A stretch of 64,000 nucleotides of DNA from Chromobacterium vaccinii (GCF_000971335.1 NZ_JZJL01000003.1:110046-174045), one strand, 5' to 3'. Counted from the first letter of the stretch, positions 1 to 10,930 are shown. The notes: generated from the sequence alone by a model not told the origin. A program made the numbers and translations.

Positions 1-3
1 CGC

Positions 4-621
4 TTATTTTTTCGCGCAGGACAGGCGGCGGCGCTTGAACCATACGAAGCCGACCACCAACAACAGCACCGCCACCACGGTGAGGATGCCCGCCTGGCCG
101 CGATGCACCATCATCATCAGCCAGTCGCGGTTGGCCGCGCCGTAATAGCCGAGATACACCCAGACCGGCACCGAGATCAGCGCGGCGAAGCCGTCCATCA
201 TCAGGAAGCGCCAGTAGGACACGCGCCGGGTCATGCCGGCGGTGATGAAGATCGGAGAGCGCAGCCCTGGCAGGAAGCGGGCGACGAACAGCACCCAGTT
301 GCCGTATTTCTCGAACTTCTCCTGCACCGCCTCGAAGCGCTCTTTGGTCAGGATGCGGGCGATGGGCTTGAAGCGCAGCACCTTGTGACCGAAGATGCGT
401 CCGGCCAGGAACATGATGCCGTCGCCGACCAGCACGCCCGCCATGCCGACCACGAACATGTAGTGCACATTGGCGTAGCCCAGGCCGGAAATCACGCCGC
501 CGGCCACCAAAGTGATGTCCTCCGGAATCGGCACGCCGAAACCGCAAATCAACAGCACCGCAAACACGGCCACGTAGCCGTAACCAGCGAAAAAGTCGAG
601 AAGTATCTGCAGAGTATCCAT
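4..621 (-). CDS. DedA family inner-membrane protein
   Basis: A 205-residue polytopic membrane protein of the DedA (SNARE-associated/VTT) family, a group implicated in lipid flipping, membrane homeostasis and envelope-stress tolerance. The N-terminal part carries the family's glycine/proline-rich re-entrant segment (GFGVPIPEDITLVAGG, about residues 27-42), and the family motif with Arg and Gly (ARFLPGLRSPIF, about residues 113-124) follows in the middle. Hydrophobic helices continue to a basic C-terminus ending RRRLSCAKK. The ATG start at 621 and the length fit the family. It is divergent from alr. The substrate cannot be read from the sequence. The family call is firm; a specific gene name is not. 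Confidence 0.9.
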   Translation of the reverse strand: MDTLQILLDFFAGYGYVAVFAVLLICGFGVPIPEDITLVAGGVISGLGYANVHYMFVVGMAGVLVGDGIMFLAGRIFGHKVLRFKPIARILTKERFEAVQEKFEKYGNWVLFVARFLPGLRSPIFITAGMTRRVSYWRFLMMDGFAALISVPVWVYLGYYGAANRDWLMMMVHRGQAGILTVVAVLLLVVGFVWFKRRRLSCAKK

Positions 622-693
622 CTAGTATTCCGTCCGCCGGCTTTATTCCAAATCGTCGCAATCAAGCGGCTGGGCGGCTAATGTCCATGCACG

Positions 694-715
694 GAGGTGT
701 ATAATAGCACACCTC
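694..715 (+). promoter_or_regulatory. Candidate alr promoter: -10 box inside an inverted repeat
   Basis: A perfect TATAAT (700-705) lies 30 bases before the alr ATG. It sits between two 7-base inverted arms, GAGGTGT (694-700) and ACACCTC (709-715). No good -35 box is visible. A leader of only about 20 bases would result. The symmetry could be an operator or a short 5' hairpin; no regulator is encoded next to it. Confidence 0.5.
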
Positions 716-734
716 TCGTACACGCTTTCTTGAC

Positions 735-1808
735 ATGACACGCCCTATCCGGCTGGAGATTTCCCTCCCGGCCATCCGCCACAATTTCCTGCTTACCCGC
801 CAGCACTCCCAGGCCCGCAGCCTGTTCGCCGTGATCAAGGCCAATGCCTACGGCCACGGCGTATTGGACACTGCAAAGGCGTTGGCCGATCTGGCCGACG
901 GTTTTGCCCTGCTCAATATCGAAGACGCGGTGCTGCTGCGCGAGGCGGGCATCGATCGCCCGATCGCGCTGCTGGAAGGTCCGTTCGACGCGGCCGAGGC
1001 CGCCGCGATGGCCGACTACCGCCTCGGCGGCGCCGTCCACTCACAACAACAGATGGACTGGCTGGCCAAAGGTTCCGCCGACCGGCCGGTGGAGGTCTGG
1101 CTGAAGGTCAACAGCGGCATGAACCGGCTGGGCTTCCGCCCGGAAGACGCCGCCGCCGCCCAAGCCCGGCTGCAAACGCTGCCGGGCGCGCGGCTGACCG
1201 CCATCATGACCCATTTCGCCACCGCCGACGAAGACTACGGCGTGGCCGAGCAATGGAGCCGCTTCGAACCGACGGCCGCCGCCAGCGGCCTGAAGGTCTG
1301 CGCCGCCAACTCCGCGGCGCTGCTGCGCCACCCGCACACCCATGGCGACATCGGCCGGCCCGGCATCGTGCTGTACGGCGCGTCGCCGTTCGAGAACGAA
1401 ACCGGCGCCGACCTCGGCCTGCAACCCTCGATGACGCTGTCGGCCGACATCATCGCCGTGCAGCAGCTGCAGCCCGGCGATGCCATCGGCTACGGCCGCC
1501 GCTTCGTCGCCGACCGCCCGATGCGCATCGGCGTGGTTGCCTGCGGCTACGCCGACGGCTATCCGCGGGTGGCCGCCAACGGCGCGCCGGCAGCGATAGA
1601 CGGCCGACCGTGCCAACTGGCTGGCCGGGTGTCGATGGACATGCTGACCGTGGACATCAGCCATCTGCCCCAGGCCGGCGTCGGCAGCCGAGTGGAGCTG
1701 TGGGGACCGAACGCGCCGATCGAAAGGGTGGCCGCCGCCGCCGGCACCATCAGCTATGAGCTGATGAGCGCGGTCATGCCGCGGGTGCCGCGCGTCGCGC
1801 TCGGCTGA
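735..1808 (+). CDS. alr: Alanine racemase
   Basis: A 357-residue PLP-dependent alanine racemase (fold type III) that converts L-alanine to D-alanine for peptidoglycan in the cytoplasm. The PLP-lysine motif AVIKANAYGHG is near residue 34, and the C-terminal beta domain contains GYADGYPR and GRVSMDMLTVD, the region of the second catalytic side. Length matches the usual 355-360. The ATG at 735 is the first in frame, and the domain starts immediately (TRPIRLEISLPAIRHN). No clear Shine-Dalgarno sequence is seen. The last 35 bases overlap the convergent rhombosortase gene. Whether it is the biosynthetic (Alr) or catabolic (DadX) paralogue cannot be told; there is no dadA nearby, which favours Alr. 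Confidence 0.95.
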   Translation: MTRPIRLEISLPAIRHNFLLTRQHSQARSLFAVIKANAYGHGVLDTAKALADLADGFALLNIEDAVLLREAGIDRPIALLEGPFDAAEAAAMADYRLGGAVHSQQQMDWLAKGSADRPVEVWLKVNSGMNRLGFRPEDAAAAQARLQTLPGARLTAIMTHFATADEDYGVAEQWSRFEPTAAASGLKVCAANSAALLRHPHTHGDIGRPGIVLYGASPFENETGADLGLQPSMTLSADIIAVQQLQPGDAIGYGRRFVADRPMRIGVVACGYADGYPRVAANGAPAAIDGRPCQLAGRVSMDMLTVDISHLPQAGVGSRVELWGPNAPIERVAAAAGTISYELMSAVMPRVPRVALG

Positions 1809-2310
1809 AGCCGGCCAGCAGCAGCGGCGCCAGCAAGGCGCCGCCGACATGGGCGGACCAGAGCACCGGTTCGCCGCCCGGCCCCAGGTTAGGCCACAGC
1901 CCCTGCCACGCCAGGCGCAGCAGCAGCGCTGCCGCCAGCCAAAGTCCAGCGGTCTCGCGCCGCTTCAGCCAAGCGACCGCCGCCCACCAGCCGTAGACTA
2001 CGCCCGACGCGCCGAGAAACGGCTGAGGCTCGGGCAAGGCCAGCTGCTGCAGCGCGATCAGCCAGGGCAGCAACAGCGCCAGCGCGCACAGCGGCCAGGC
2101 CGCGCGCCGGCCGCCCAGGCCTGCCAGCAACAGCAGGCTGGCGCTGTTCAACGCCGCGTGCCGCCAGTCGGCGTGCACCCAGCTGGCGGTGAAGGCCCGC
2201 CACCACTCGCCGCCGGCAACGGGATCGAACAACCAGCGCCGCGCCGCTTCGCCCCAAGGCGTCAGCAGTGGCAGCAGCGCAGGCAGCAGGCTGGCCGGCG
2301 GCAGCCTCAC
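1774..2310 (-). CDS. Rhombosortase-type rhomboid protease
   Basis: A 178-residue intramembrane serine protease of the rhomboid superfamily, short as in the rhombosortase (GlyGly-CTERM-specific) branch. It shows HADWRHAALN (residues 46-55), the serine motif GASG (residues 100-103, Ser102 catalytic) and a later SAHVGG (His154, the dyad histidine), within five or so hydrophobic helices. The start chosen is GTG at 2310, which overlaps the stop of the upstream nuclease gene as GTGA; the open frame runs much further upstream but that part is only the shadow of the nuclease gene. Known family role: it cleaves the C-terminal tag of secreted proteins before or during type II secretion. Here the upstream gene carries such a tag, so the pair probably works as enzyme and substrate. 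Confidence 0.88.
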   Translation of the reverse strand: MRLPPASLLPALLPLLTPWGEAARRWLFDPVAGGEWWRAFTASWVHADWRHAALNSASLLLLAGLGGRRAAWPLCALALLLPWLIALQQLALPEPQPFLGASGVVYGWWAAVAWLKRRETAGLWLAAALLLRLAWQGLWPNLGPGGEPVLWSAHVGGALLAPLLLAGFSRARRAAPAA

Positions 2311-4229
2311 TTGCGGCGTCGCCAGGCCAGCAGGCTCGCCAATCCCAGCATGCCCAGCGCCAGCGCATCCGCGCCGGCGATCGGCACCAGTTGCAGGTCG
2401 ACATACAAGGGGTCGTGATCGGACGAGCGGTAGGCGTCGGGCGCGTAGTAATTCTGCCGCTGGGCGGCGGACTTGAACTCGCTGCTGTATTCCAGCGCGG
2501 TCGGCTCGTCGGCGTTGATGTGCCATTCGCCGGCGGCGGCCACCCACTTCGTCAGCGCGGCGTCGGCCAGCGCGTGATCGAGGTTGCCGGACTCGCCCTG
2601 GTACACATAGGAATAAGCATCCTTCTGGAAGCGCGCCAGCAGGTTGGACAAGCCGCCATCCTCGAAGACGCGGATCGGATCTTCCTTGGCGTAGGCGTTC
2701 ATGTCGCCCATCACCAGCAAGCCATCCTTGGCGGATGCGCCACGCTGCTTCGCCCACCGCACGAGGTCCTGCGCCGCCTGCACGCGGGTCAGATTGCAAT
2801 TGCCCTGGCCATCCCCGGTATCCGCGTCGGGCGCGCCGTTCACCTTGACCTGCTCGCAGCTGCTGCCCTTGGACTTCAAATGATTGACCACCAGCGTCAA
2901 CTTCTTGCCGTCGGCGGCGAAAGTCTGCGCCAGGCTGAGGCGGTTCTTGGCCGGATCGCCCACCGTCAGCGCCTTGGCGGCGCCATCGGGCCTCACCCGC
3001 GACGGGCGGTAGAGCATGCCGGTGGTGATGGCGTCGGTGCCGATCCTGGGCAGGCCGGGATCGACGAAGCGGTACTGCTTGTCCGCGTCCTGTCCCGCGT
3101 TCAGCGCGTCGACCAGTTCCTTGACCGCCGATTGCGGCCCGAAACCGTCGTTTTCCAACTCCATCAGGCCCAGCACGTCGGCATCCAGCCGGCGGATGGC
3201 GCTGACTATCTTGGCCTTCTGCCGCAGGAAGTCGTCGCGGGTCTTGGCGCCGCGCTCGGTCGGAAAGCCGCCGCCCAGGCCGTCGCCGTTGAAGAAATTG
3301 AGCACGTTGAAGCTGGCCACCCGCAGCTGGCCGGCCTTGCGTGCCGGGGCCCCCGCGCGGGGATTGGCGGCGGAAACCTGCGGCAGATACAACGGCTGGA
3401 CGCGGTAGGCGCCGTTGCTGAACGACACCACGCCGGTCAGGCCGTCCAGGCGGTCCCCCACCCGCAGGGTGTTGGCGGCGGACAGGCCGCCCGGCCCCGG
3501 CAGCCAGGCGTCGGCGTTCTGCCAGGTCTTGCCGTCGTCCAGCAGCAGGCGGTCGCGCGGATTGGCCGCGCGCAGCGCCTGAGCCTCAGCGCTGCCGGGG
3601 CGGTATAGCTGGGTCGGCACCCACTGGCGCGCCTGGCTGGACAGCGCCAGCTCGCCGTAGCGGCCGTAGTTGTAGCTGTCGACGACGAACAGCGGCTGCT
3701 TGAACTTGACGACCATGCCGGCCAGCGACTCCAGCTGGGCCGCGCCGCCGCTCAAGGGCAGCCGCAGGCTCACCGGAGCCAGCTCTCCCTGGTAGCCGCA
3801 CAGCTGCACATCGGCCGCGGCCGACGGCTGCAGCTGGGTCTCGGTGCGCGCGTCGCCCTTGCGGCCGAACTCCAGCACCTTGCCGCGCACGCCGACCGCG
3901 TCGCCGGCCCTCAACGCCGGCAACGCCAGCTTGCCGGTGTAAACATAGATGCCCTCGGAAGTAGCCGGATCAGCGTCCTGATTCTGCGGCGCTTCCTGGA
4001 TGAAGAAGCCCACCGGGCCGTCCTTGCCGTACAGCAGGCTGCTGACCACGCCCTGCACGGCGACGGTCTTGCCCTGCATCGGGCTCTGCGGACCGTTGCC
4101 CTGAACCTGGTGGATGCGCGCGTCGGGCAAGCTGCAGGCTGCCTGCGCCTGCAGGCCGGCCAGCGCCAGCGAAGCGGCGATGGCGGCGATGGCGGCGCGG
4201 GAAAGGGGGAATGCGGGTATTGTTCTCAT
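2307..4229 (-). CDS. ExeM/NucH-type extracellular nuclease with C-terminal sorting tag
   Basis: A 640-residue secreted nuclease. A Sec signal peptide (about residues 1-30, ending AQA) is followed by an OB-fold-like nucleic-acid-binding region (VQGVVSSLLYG) and an endonuclease/exonuclease/phosphatase domain from about residue 300, with LMELENDGFG, VVNHLKSKGS, MGDMNAYAKEDP and SSDHDPLYVD supplying the metal and catalytic Glu, Asn, Asp and His residues. The last 25 residues form a tag of small residues, a hydrophobic helix and a terminal RRRK, the GlyGly-CTERM pattern, although the first Gly-Gly is replaced by Gly-Ala. It is translationally coupled to the rhombosortase gene. Export is expected through the type II system at 16-27 kb. 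Likely role: degradation of extracellular DNA for nutrition or biofilm turnover. Confidence 0.9.
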   Translation of the reverse strand: MRTIPAFPLSRAAIAAIAASLALAGLQAQAACSLPDARIHQVQGNGPQSPMQGKTVAVQGVVSSLLYGKDGPVGFFIQEAPQNQDADPATSEGIYVYTGKLALPALRAGDAVGVRGKVLEFGRKGDARTETQLQPSAAADVQLCGYQGELAPVSLRLPLSGGAAQLESLAGMVVKFKQPLFVVDSYNYGRYGELALSSQARQWVPTQLYRPGSAEAQALRAANPRDRLLLDDGKTWQNADAWLPGPGGLSAANTLRVGDRLDGLTGVVSFSNGAYRVQPLYLPQVSAANPRAGAPARKAGQLRVASFNVLNFFNGDGLGGGFPTERGAKTRDDFLRQKAKIVSAIRRLDADVLGLMELENDGFGPQSAVKELVDALNAGQDADKQYRFVDPGLPRIGTDAITTGMLYRPSRVRPDGAAKALTVGDPAKNRLSLAQTFAADGKKLTLVVNHLKSKGSSCEQVKVNGAPDADTGDGQGNCNLTRVQAAQDLVRWAKQRGASAKDGLLVMGDMNAYAKEDPIRVFEDGGLSNLLARFQKDAYSYVYQGESGNLDHALADAALTKWVAAAGEWHINADEPTALEYSSEFKSAAQRQNYYAPDAYRSSDHDPLYVDLQLVPIAGADALALGMLGLASLLAWRRRK

Positions 4230-4320
4230 CCTTTTGTCATCCTGAGTAGAGGTGCGGCAATTTTATCCACAGATTGATGACATTCAAGTTTATTATTATC
4301 GGATAGCAAATTTTTGACAC

Positions 4321-4352
4321 AAAAAATGCCAACCTGTACAGGTTGGCATTTT
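4321..4352 (-). terminator. Intrinsic terminator after glmM
   Basis: A perfect 24-base palindrome (4326-4349) is flanked by A-run and T-run on either side. It lies 27 bases past the glmM stop codon and reads as a rho-independent terminator for the minus strand; the symmetry would allow it to work both ways. Confidence 0.9.
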
Positions 4353-4375
4353 TGTCGGTCCGCTGCGCGGAACGA

Positions 4376-5713
4376 TCAGGAAGCGATCTTCTCGATCGCC
4401 GAGGCGATGGCTTTGGCCCAGGTGTCGGCCAGCGCCTTGTCGTCGGCCTCCACCATCACCCTCACCACCGGCTCGGTGCCGGACGGACGCAGCACCACGC
4501 GGCCGCGGCCGCTCAGCGCGACTTCAGCCTCGGCCAGCGGCGCGGCGGAAGCGCCTTTCCAGTCGCAACCGTTGTGACGGACATTGATCAGCGTCTGCGG
4601 GAAAGGCTGCCAGTCGGCGCAGATGTCGGCCAGGCCCGTGCCCAGCTGCTGCACCGCAGCCAACACCTGCAGGCTGGAGATGATGCCGTCGCCAGTGCTG
4701 TGCTTGTCCAGGCACAGGATGTGGCCGGAGGCTTCGCCGCCCACCTGCCAGCCATCGGCATGCAGCATTTCCAGCACGTAGCGATCGCCGACCTTGGCGC
4801 GGCCGAAGGGCACATCCTGCTTTTGCAGCGCCAGCTCCATCGCCATATTGGTCATCACGGTGCCGACCACGCCGCCCTTCAGCTCGCCGCGCGCCGCGCG
4901 CGCCTTGGCGATCACGTAGATCAGCTGGTCGCCATCGTAGATGCGGCCGGCAGCGTCCACCATGATCAGGCGGTCGCCGTCGCCGTCCAGCGCGATGCCG
5001 AAGTCGGCCTGGTGTTCCAGCACCGCCACCTGCAGCGTCTTGGGATAGGTGGCGCCCACCTTGTCGTTGATGTTGTAGCCATTGGGCTCGCAGCCGATTT
5101 CCACCAACTCGGCGCCCAGCTCGTGAAACACCTTGGGCGCGATATGGTAAGTGGCACCGTTGGCGCAATCGACCACCAGCTTCAGCCCCTTCAGGCTGAG
5201 CTCGTTGGGGAAAGTGCTCTTGCAGAATTCGATGTAGCGCTCGGCCGCGCCGTCGATGCGGCGGGCCCGGCCCAGCTCCAGCGACGGGTTGGTGGCCATA
5301 GGCTGTTCCAGCATAGCCTCGATCTCCAGCTCCAGCCCGTCGTCCAGCTTGTTGCCGCCTTCGGCGAAGAACTTGATGCCGTTATCCTGGAACGGATTGT
5401 GGGAAGCGGAAATCATCACCCCGGCTTCCAGCCGCAGCGCGCGGGTCAGATAGGCGATGCCCGGCGTCGGCAGCGGGCCGGTCAGCAGCACGTTGACGCC
5501 GGCGGCGGTGAAGCCCGCCTGCAGCGCCGCTTCCAGCATATAGCCGGAAATGCGCGTGTCCTTGCCGATCAGCACCGTGGGGCGGCTGTCCTTGTCATGG
5601 TTGACCAGCACGCGGCCGGCCGCGTAACCCAGCTTCATCACGAATTCCGGCGTGATCGGAAATTTGCCGACCTCGCCGCGCACGCCATCGGTGCCGAAAT
5701 ATTTGCGACTCAT
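4376..5713 (-). CDS. glmM: Phosphoglucosamine mutase
   Basis: A 445-residue phosphohexomutase that converts glucosamine-6-phosphate to glucosamine-1-phosphate for UDP-GlcNAc synthesis. It opens with [14 protein letters not shown], has the active-site phosphoserine loop [16 protein letters not shown] (serine at about residue 102), the metal loop DGDGDR (about residues 244-249) and the C-terminal phosphate-binding [15 protein letters not shown]. Length equals the family norm. It lies 87 bases downstream of folP, the order common in proteobacteria (ftsH, folP, glmM), and ends in the strong terminator at 4321-4352. Confidence 0.97.
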   Translation of the reverse strand: MSRKYFGTDGVRGEVGKFPITPEFVMKLGYAAGRVLVNHDKDSRPTVLIGKDTRISGYMLEAALQAGFTAAGVNVLLTGPLPTPGIAYLTRALRLEAGVMISASHNPFQDNGIKFFAEGGNKLDDGLELEIEAMLEQPMATNPSLELGRARRIDGAAERYIEFCKSTFPNELSLKGLKLVVDCANGATYHIAPKVFHELGAELVEIGCEPNGYNINDKVGATYPKTLQVAVLEHQADFGIALDGDGDRLIMVDAAGRIYDGDQLIYVIAKARAARGELKGGVVGTVMTNMAMELALQKQDVPFGRAKVGDRYVLEMLHADGWQVGGEASGHILCLDKHSTGDGIISSLQVLAAVQQLGTGLADICADWQPFPQTLINVRHNGCDWKGASAAPLAEAEVALSGRGRVVLRPSGTEPVVRVMVEADDKALADTWAKAIASAIEKIAS

Positions 5714-5800
5714 TCAGTATTCTCTGTATCGGTTCAGGGCCTTGGCAGGCGCGATGCCCGCCATTTTGCCACTACCGCCGGGGGGAAAACCAGCGTCAAA

Positions 5801-6640
5801 TCAACAATCCCGCAGCGCCTGCCACAGCTGCAGCGCCTGGCGCGTCGCCTTGACGTCGTGCACGCGTATCACCGCCGCGCCGCGCCGCGCCGACTCCAGC
5901 GCCGCGGCGACGCTGGCGCCCAGCCTTTCCGACGGCGCGTCCTCGCCGGTGATCGCGCCCAGCATCGACTTGCGCGACAAGCCCACCAGCAGCGGCGCCC
6001 CGGCGATGCGCTCGATCTCGTCCAGCCGCTTGAGCAAAGCCAGATTGTGCTCCAACGTCTTGCCGAAACCAAAGCCGGGATCGACCAGCAGCCGCTCGCG
6101 GGCGATGCCGGCGTCCAGGCACAGCTGGAGACGGCGTTTCAGGTAATCGGCCACCTCGGCCACCACGTCGGCGTACTCGGGCCGATTCTGCATCGTGTCC
6201 GGATTGCCCTGCTTGTGCATCAGGCAGACCGCGGCGCGGCTGGCGGCGGCCAGCGGCAGCGCGCCCTCGTCCTCCAGCGCCGACACGTCGTTGATCAGAT
6301 CCACCGCACCAAGCCGCAGCGCTTCCCGCATCACCTCGGCGCGGCGGGTATCCAGCGACAGCGGCGCGCCGATGCCGCGCAGTTTCTCCAGCACCGGCAT
6401 CACCCGCGCCATCTCTTCCTCCGGGCTGACGAAGGGCGCGCCGGGCCGCGTCGATTCGCCGCCGATGTCGAGGATATCCGCGCCCTCGGCCAGCATCGCC
6501 TCGGCGCGCGCGAGCGCATCGTCGACGCGGTTGAAGCGGCCGCCATCGGAGAAGGAATCCGGCGTGACGTTGAGAATGCCCATCACCAAGGGGCGGGACA
6601 GATCGAGCGAGAAACGCCCGCAAAGCAAGGTTTTCATCAT
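5801..6640 (-). CDS. folP: Dihydropteroate synthase
   Basis: Condenses p-aminobenzoate with 6-hydroxymethyl-dihydropterin diphosphate to make dihydropteroate in folate synthesis; the target of sulfonamides. The 279-residue protein shows the pterin site VMGILNVTPDSFSDGG, DIGGESTRPGA, LINDVSAL, LLVDPGFGFGKT and the closing VHDVKATRQALQL. Start: ATG at 6640, preceded by AGGA nine bases upstream; a second ATG follows at once (6637). An upstream in-frame ATG at 6673 lacks conserved sequence. It is separated from ftsH by a terminator-like hairpin, so it may rely on readthrough or its own promoter. Confidence 0.96.
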   Translation of the reverse strand: MMKTLLCGRFSLDLSRPLVMGILNVTPDSFSDGGRFNRVDDALARAEAMLAEGADILDIGGESTRPGAPFVSPEEEMARVMPVLEKLRGIGAPLSLDTRRAEVMREALRLGAVDLINDVSALEDEGALPLAAASRAAVCLMHKQGNPDTMQNRPEYADVVAEVADYLKRRLQLCLDAGIARERLLVDPGFGFGKTLEHNLALLKRLDEIERIAGAPLLVGLSRKSMLGAITGEDAPSERLGASVAAALESARRGAAVIRVHDVKATRQALQLWQALRDC

Positions 6641-6682
6641 GATTCTCGTTCCTGACGCTCCTGGCCAACACAACGAGGAGCG

Positions 6683-6720
6683 GAAAGAAAACCGGGCAAG
6701 CCCGCGAAGGCTTGCCCGGT
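6683..6720 (-). terminator. Hairpin terminator between ftsH and folP
   Basis: A 12-base-pair perfect stem (6691-6702 with 6709-6720), loop of six, followed on the minus strand by TTTTCTTT. It sits 18 bases after the ftsH stop and before folP. Confidence 0.8.
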
Positions 6721-6737
6721 TATGGCGGATGCGGCGA

Positions 6738-8651
<1,914 letters not shown>

Positions 8652-8732
8652 GAGTGGCGGACTCCTCTGTGCCCTGACTTTTTGGTTGCTTGTATTGAAT
8701 GGCTACGATTGTACGCTGCGCGCCCTTTTATG

Positions 8733-9350
8733 TCAGCGGCGCCCCTTGCCCAGCAGATAGATTTCACTGGAACGGTCCCGCGACGCCTTGGGCTTGCGCG
8801 TCACCACCTCGTCGAACAGCTCTCGCATGGCCTTGAGATAGGACTGGAAATCGCTTCCCTGGAACACTTTGACGAGAAAATGTCCGCCGGGTTTCAAATG
8901 ATCGCGCGCAAATTCCAACGCCAGCTCGCATAGCAGGAAACTCCTGGCCTGGTCGATGGCGCTCATGCCTGACATATTGGGCGCCATATCTGAAATTACA
9001 AGATCAAGCTCGCGTCCGCCCAACAATTGCTCGAATTCGCGCAAAACCTCTTCCTCGCGGAAGTCGCCCTGGATGAAATCGACGCCGGGCACAGGATCCA
9101 TCTCCAGGATGTCCAGCGCGAACACCTTGCCCGAATCGCCGACGATGCGCGCCGCCACCTGCGACCAGCTGCCCGGCGTGGAGCCCAGATCGGCCAGCAC
9201 GGTGCCGGGACGGATCAGCTTGTCCTTGTCGTTGATTTCCAGCAGCTTGTAGGCTGCGCGGGCGCGGTAGCCGTCCTTTTGCGCCATGTTCACATAGGGA
9301 TCGTTGACGTGCTCCTGCAACCAGCTGTTGCTGCTCTTGCTTCTTGCCAT
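8733..9350 (-). CDS. rlmE: 23S rRNA 2'-O-methyltransferase (U2552)
   Basis: SAM-dependent methyltransferase (FtsJ/RrmJ) acting on U2552 of 23S rRNA in the 50S subunit. The 205-residue protein has the family N-terminus [14 protein letters not shown], the SAM loop [24 protein letters not shown] (catalytic Asp with the K-D-K-E set) and a late lysine in [13 protein letters not shown] chose ATG at 9350 because homologues begin just before the WLQEH motif; the longer TTG start at 9377 adds unconserved residues. It is divergent from yhbY and just upstream of ftsH. Confidence 0.95.
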   Translation of the reverse strand: MARSKSSNSWLQEHVNDPYVNMAQKDGYRARAAYKLLEINDKDKLIRPGTVLADLGSTPGSWSQVAARIVGDSGKVFALDILEMDPVPGVDFIQGDFREEEVLREFEQLLGGRELDLVISDMAPNMSGMSAIDQARSFLLCELALEFARDHLKPGGHFLVKVFQGSDFQSYLKAMRELFDEVVTRKPKASRDRSSEIYLLGKGRR

Positions 9351-9505
9351 ACGCGGCGGTGCTTTCTGTCGGTTCAATCGTCAGGATAGCCGATGCGCGC
9401 CGGGCGGCGCGCTATCCTGTTGTTTTTCGGTTATTTCAGCCCCAAACTTTGGGCCTGGAGCCAAATTCTAGTAGAATCGCGTTTTGCTTTGAATTCCATG
9501 TTTCC

Positions 9506-9826
9506 ATGAAAATTGACATCAAGCCGTTTCAGCGCAAGTACCTGCAGGGTCTGGCGCACGGCATCGACCCGGTGGTGATGGTAGGCAACAACGGCCTGAC
9601 CGAGTCCGTGGTGCGCGAAATCGCCATCAGCCTGGACGCCCACGAACTGATCAAGGTGCGCGTGCAAGGCGACGACCGCGAAGCCCGCATCGCCATGTTC
9701 GAGCAGATCTGCGAAGAACTGGGTTGCGCCCCGGTGCAGCACATCGGCAAGCTGCTGGTGCTGTGGCGCCCCAGCGACAAGGCTCGCATCGCGCTGCCGA
9801 AGAACAAGCAGGCGATGAAGGGCTGA
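9506..9826 (+). CDS. yhbY: YhbY family RNA-binding (CRM domain) protein
   Basis: A 106-residue single-domain CRS1/YhbY (CRM) protein that associates with pre-50S ribosomes. It shows the full domain: QRKYLQGLAHGIDPVVMVGNNGLTE (split by a turn at residue 11), the GxxG-type loop and the terminal LVLWRPS strand. Start: ATG at 9506 (MKIDIKPF); the open frame upstream is not conserved. It faces away from rlmE, and ends in a shared bidirectional terminator. Confidence 0.93.
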   Translation: MKIDIKPFQRKYLQGLAHGIDPVVMVGNNGLTESVVREIAISLDAHELIKVRVQGDDREARIAMFEQICEELGCAPVQHIGKLLVLWRPSDKARIALPKNKQAMKG

Positions 9827-9846
9827 GCCCTCCCGCCTGGCGGATG

Positions 9847-9878
9847 AAAAAAAGCGGTGGCCCAGCCACCGCTTTTTT
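9847..9878. terminator. Bidirectional terminator between yhbY and the DUF4149 gene
   Basis: An 11-base-pair perfect stem (9851-9861 with 9865-9875) and a three-base loop, with an A-run on the left and a T-run on the right. It serves yhbY on the plus strand and the carA-to-DUF4149 series on the minus strand. Confidence 0.9.
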
Positions 9879-9887
9879 ATTGCGCCG

Positions 9888-10316
9888 TCACTCGCTGCGC
9901 CAGATATAGGCGAGACCGAGCACGCTCTGCACCAGGTAAATCAGGCTGGAAATCGCATGCCAGGTGGCGAAGCCGCCGCCGAACAGCCCTTCGGCCGCGT
10001 GGTTCATCTGCTGCTTCAAGGTGACGATGATGGGCGCGACGCCGAACTGGTTGATCAACGTGCACGCCAGCATCCCTACGATCAGCCAGAACGCGCCCTG
10101 CTTCAGGCCCGCCACCCCGTTGCGCCATACCTGGTCGACCAGCAGGAACACCCCGCACACCAGTCCAACCCAGGCGATGGCCGCGAACAGGCGCCCCGCC
10201 ACCATGCCGGCGGTCGCCGCGTCCAGAGACTTGAACAGCACCGGCGCCACGATCAGGCCGATCACCCACAAACCGCCAATCCATAAGGTCTTGGCCACTG
10301 CACGCAAGCCGTCCAT
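9888..10316 (-). CDS. DUF4149 family membrane protein
   Basis: A 142-residue integral membrane protein with four hydrophobic helices, matching the DUF4149 (TMEM205-like) family often found beside greA and yhbY in betaproteobacteria. Start: ATG at 10316, with GGGGGTG five bases upstream; ATG at 10328 is possible but has no ribosome site. Conserved-looking features are the FKSLDAATAG loop and an Asn-Gln-Phe-Gly stretch in the third helix. The function is unknown. It lies 68 bases after greA and probably shares its transcript. Confidence 0.8.
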   Translation of the reverse strand: MDGLRAVAKTLWIGGLWVIGLIVAPVLFKSLDAATAGMVAGRLFAAIAWVGLVCGVFLLVDQVWRNGVAGLKQGAFWLIVGMLACTLINQFGVAPIIVTLKQQMNHAAEGLFGGGFATWHAISSLIYLVQSVLGLAYIWRSE

Positions 10317-10384
10317 TTTCACCCCCATGCTCGGCAACAGACGCGGCCGATGAAAAACGCGCGGTCAAGGCCGCGCGGTCCGGA

Positions 10385-10861
10385 TCAGATGTATTTGACG
10401 TCGAGCACTTCGTACTCGCGGATGCCGCCCGGGGCCACTACTTCGGCCACGTCGCCCGCTTCCTTGCCGATCAGCGCGCGCGAGATCGGAGAATTGACCG
10501 ACACCTTGCACACCTTGATGTCGGCCTCGTCGTCGCCGACGATCTGGTAGGTGACGCTCTCTTCGGTTTCCAGGTCCATCAGATCGACCGTGGCGCCGAA
10601 TACCACGCGGCCGTCGGCGTCCAGCTCGGACGGATCGATGATCACGGCATTGGACAGCTTGCCTTCCAGCTCGGCGATGCGGCCTTCCACGAAGGCCTGG
10701 CGTTCCTTGGCCGCGTCGTACTCGGCATTTTCCGACAGGTCGCCATGCGAGCGAGCCTCGGCGATCGCCTCGATCACCGACGGGCGCTCCACGCTCTTCA
10801 AGCGTTGCAGCTCTTCCTTCAGAAGCTCGGCGCCGCGTACAGTCAACGGGACTTTGATCAT
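10385..10861 (-). CDS. greA: Transcription elongation factor GreA
   Basis: Rescues backtracked RNA polymerase by stimulating its transcript-cleavage activity through the secondary channel. The 158-residue length is exact for GreA. The N-terminal coiled coil has the acidic tip with [16 protein letters not shown] (about residues 41-56), and the C-terminal FKBP-like domain ends with [21 protein letters not shown]. Start: ATG at 10861 ([12 protein letters not shown]); a longer upstream frame is not conserved. It follows carB with a hairpin in between. Confidence 0.96.
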   Translation of the reverse strand: MIKVPLTVRGAELLKEELQRLKSVERPSVIEAIAEARSHGDLSENAEYDAAKERQAFVEGRIAELEGKLSNAVIIDPSELDADGRVVFGATVDLMDLETEESVTYQIVGDDEADIKVCKVSVNSPISRALIGKEAGDVAEVVAPGGIREYEVLDVKYI

Positions 10862-10896
10862 TACAGTATTCTCCACAGGCGGTTGTCCGCCTTCAT

Positions 10897-10930
10897 CAAA
10901 AGCACAAGCCGCCGTACGGGACGGCGGCTT
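10897..10930 (-). terminator. Weak terminator or mRNA hairpin between carB and greA
   Basis: A 10-base-pair stem (10906-10915 with 10921-10930), loop of five, then TGTGCTTTTG on the minus strand. The T-run is short, so it may only attenuate transcription from carB into greA. Confidence 0.55.

Noticed and set aside
2311..2799. N-terminal extension of the rhombosortase frame
   Set aside because: This part is out-of-frame nuclease sequence (Arg/Gly-rich) and the GTGA junction gives a better start.
4343..6655. 770-residue frame opposite glmM and folP
   Set aside because: Spans two well-identified genes and their gap, with antisense-type composition.
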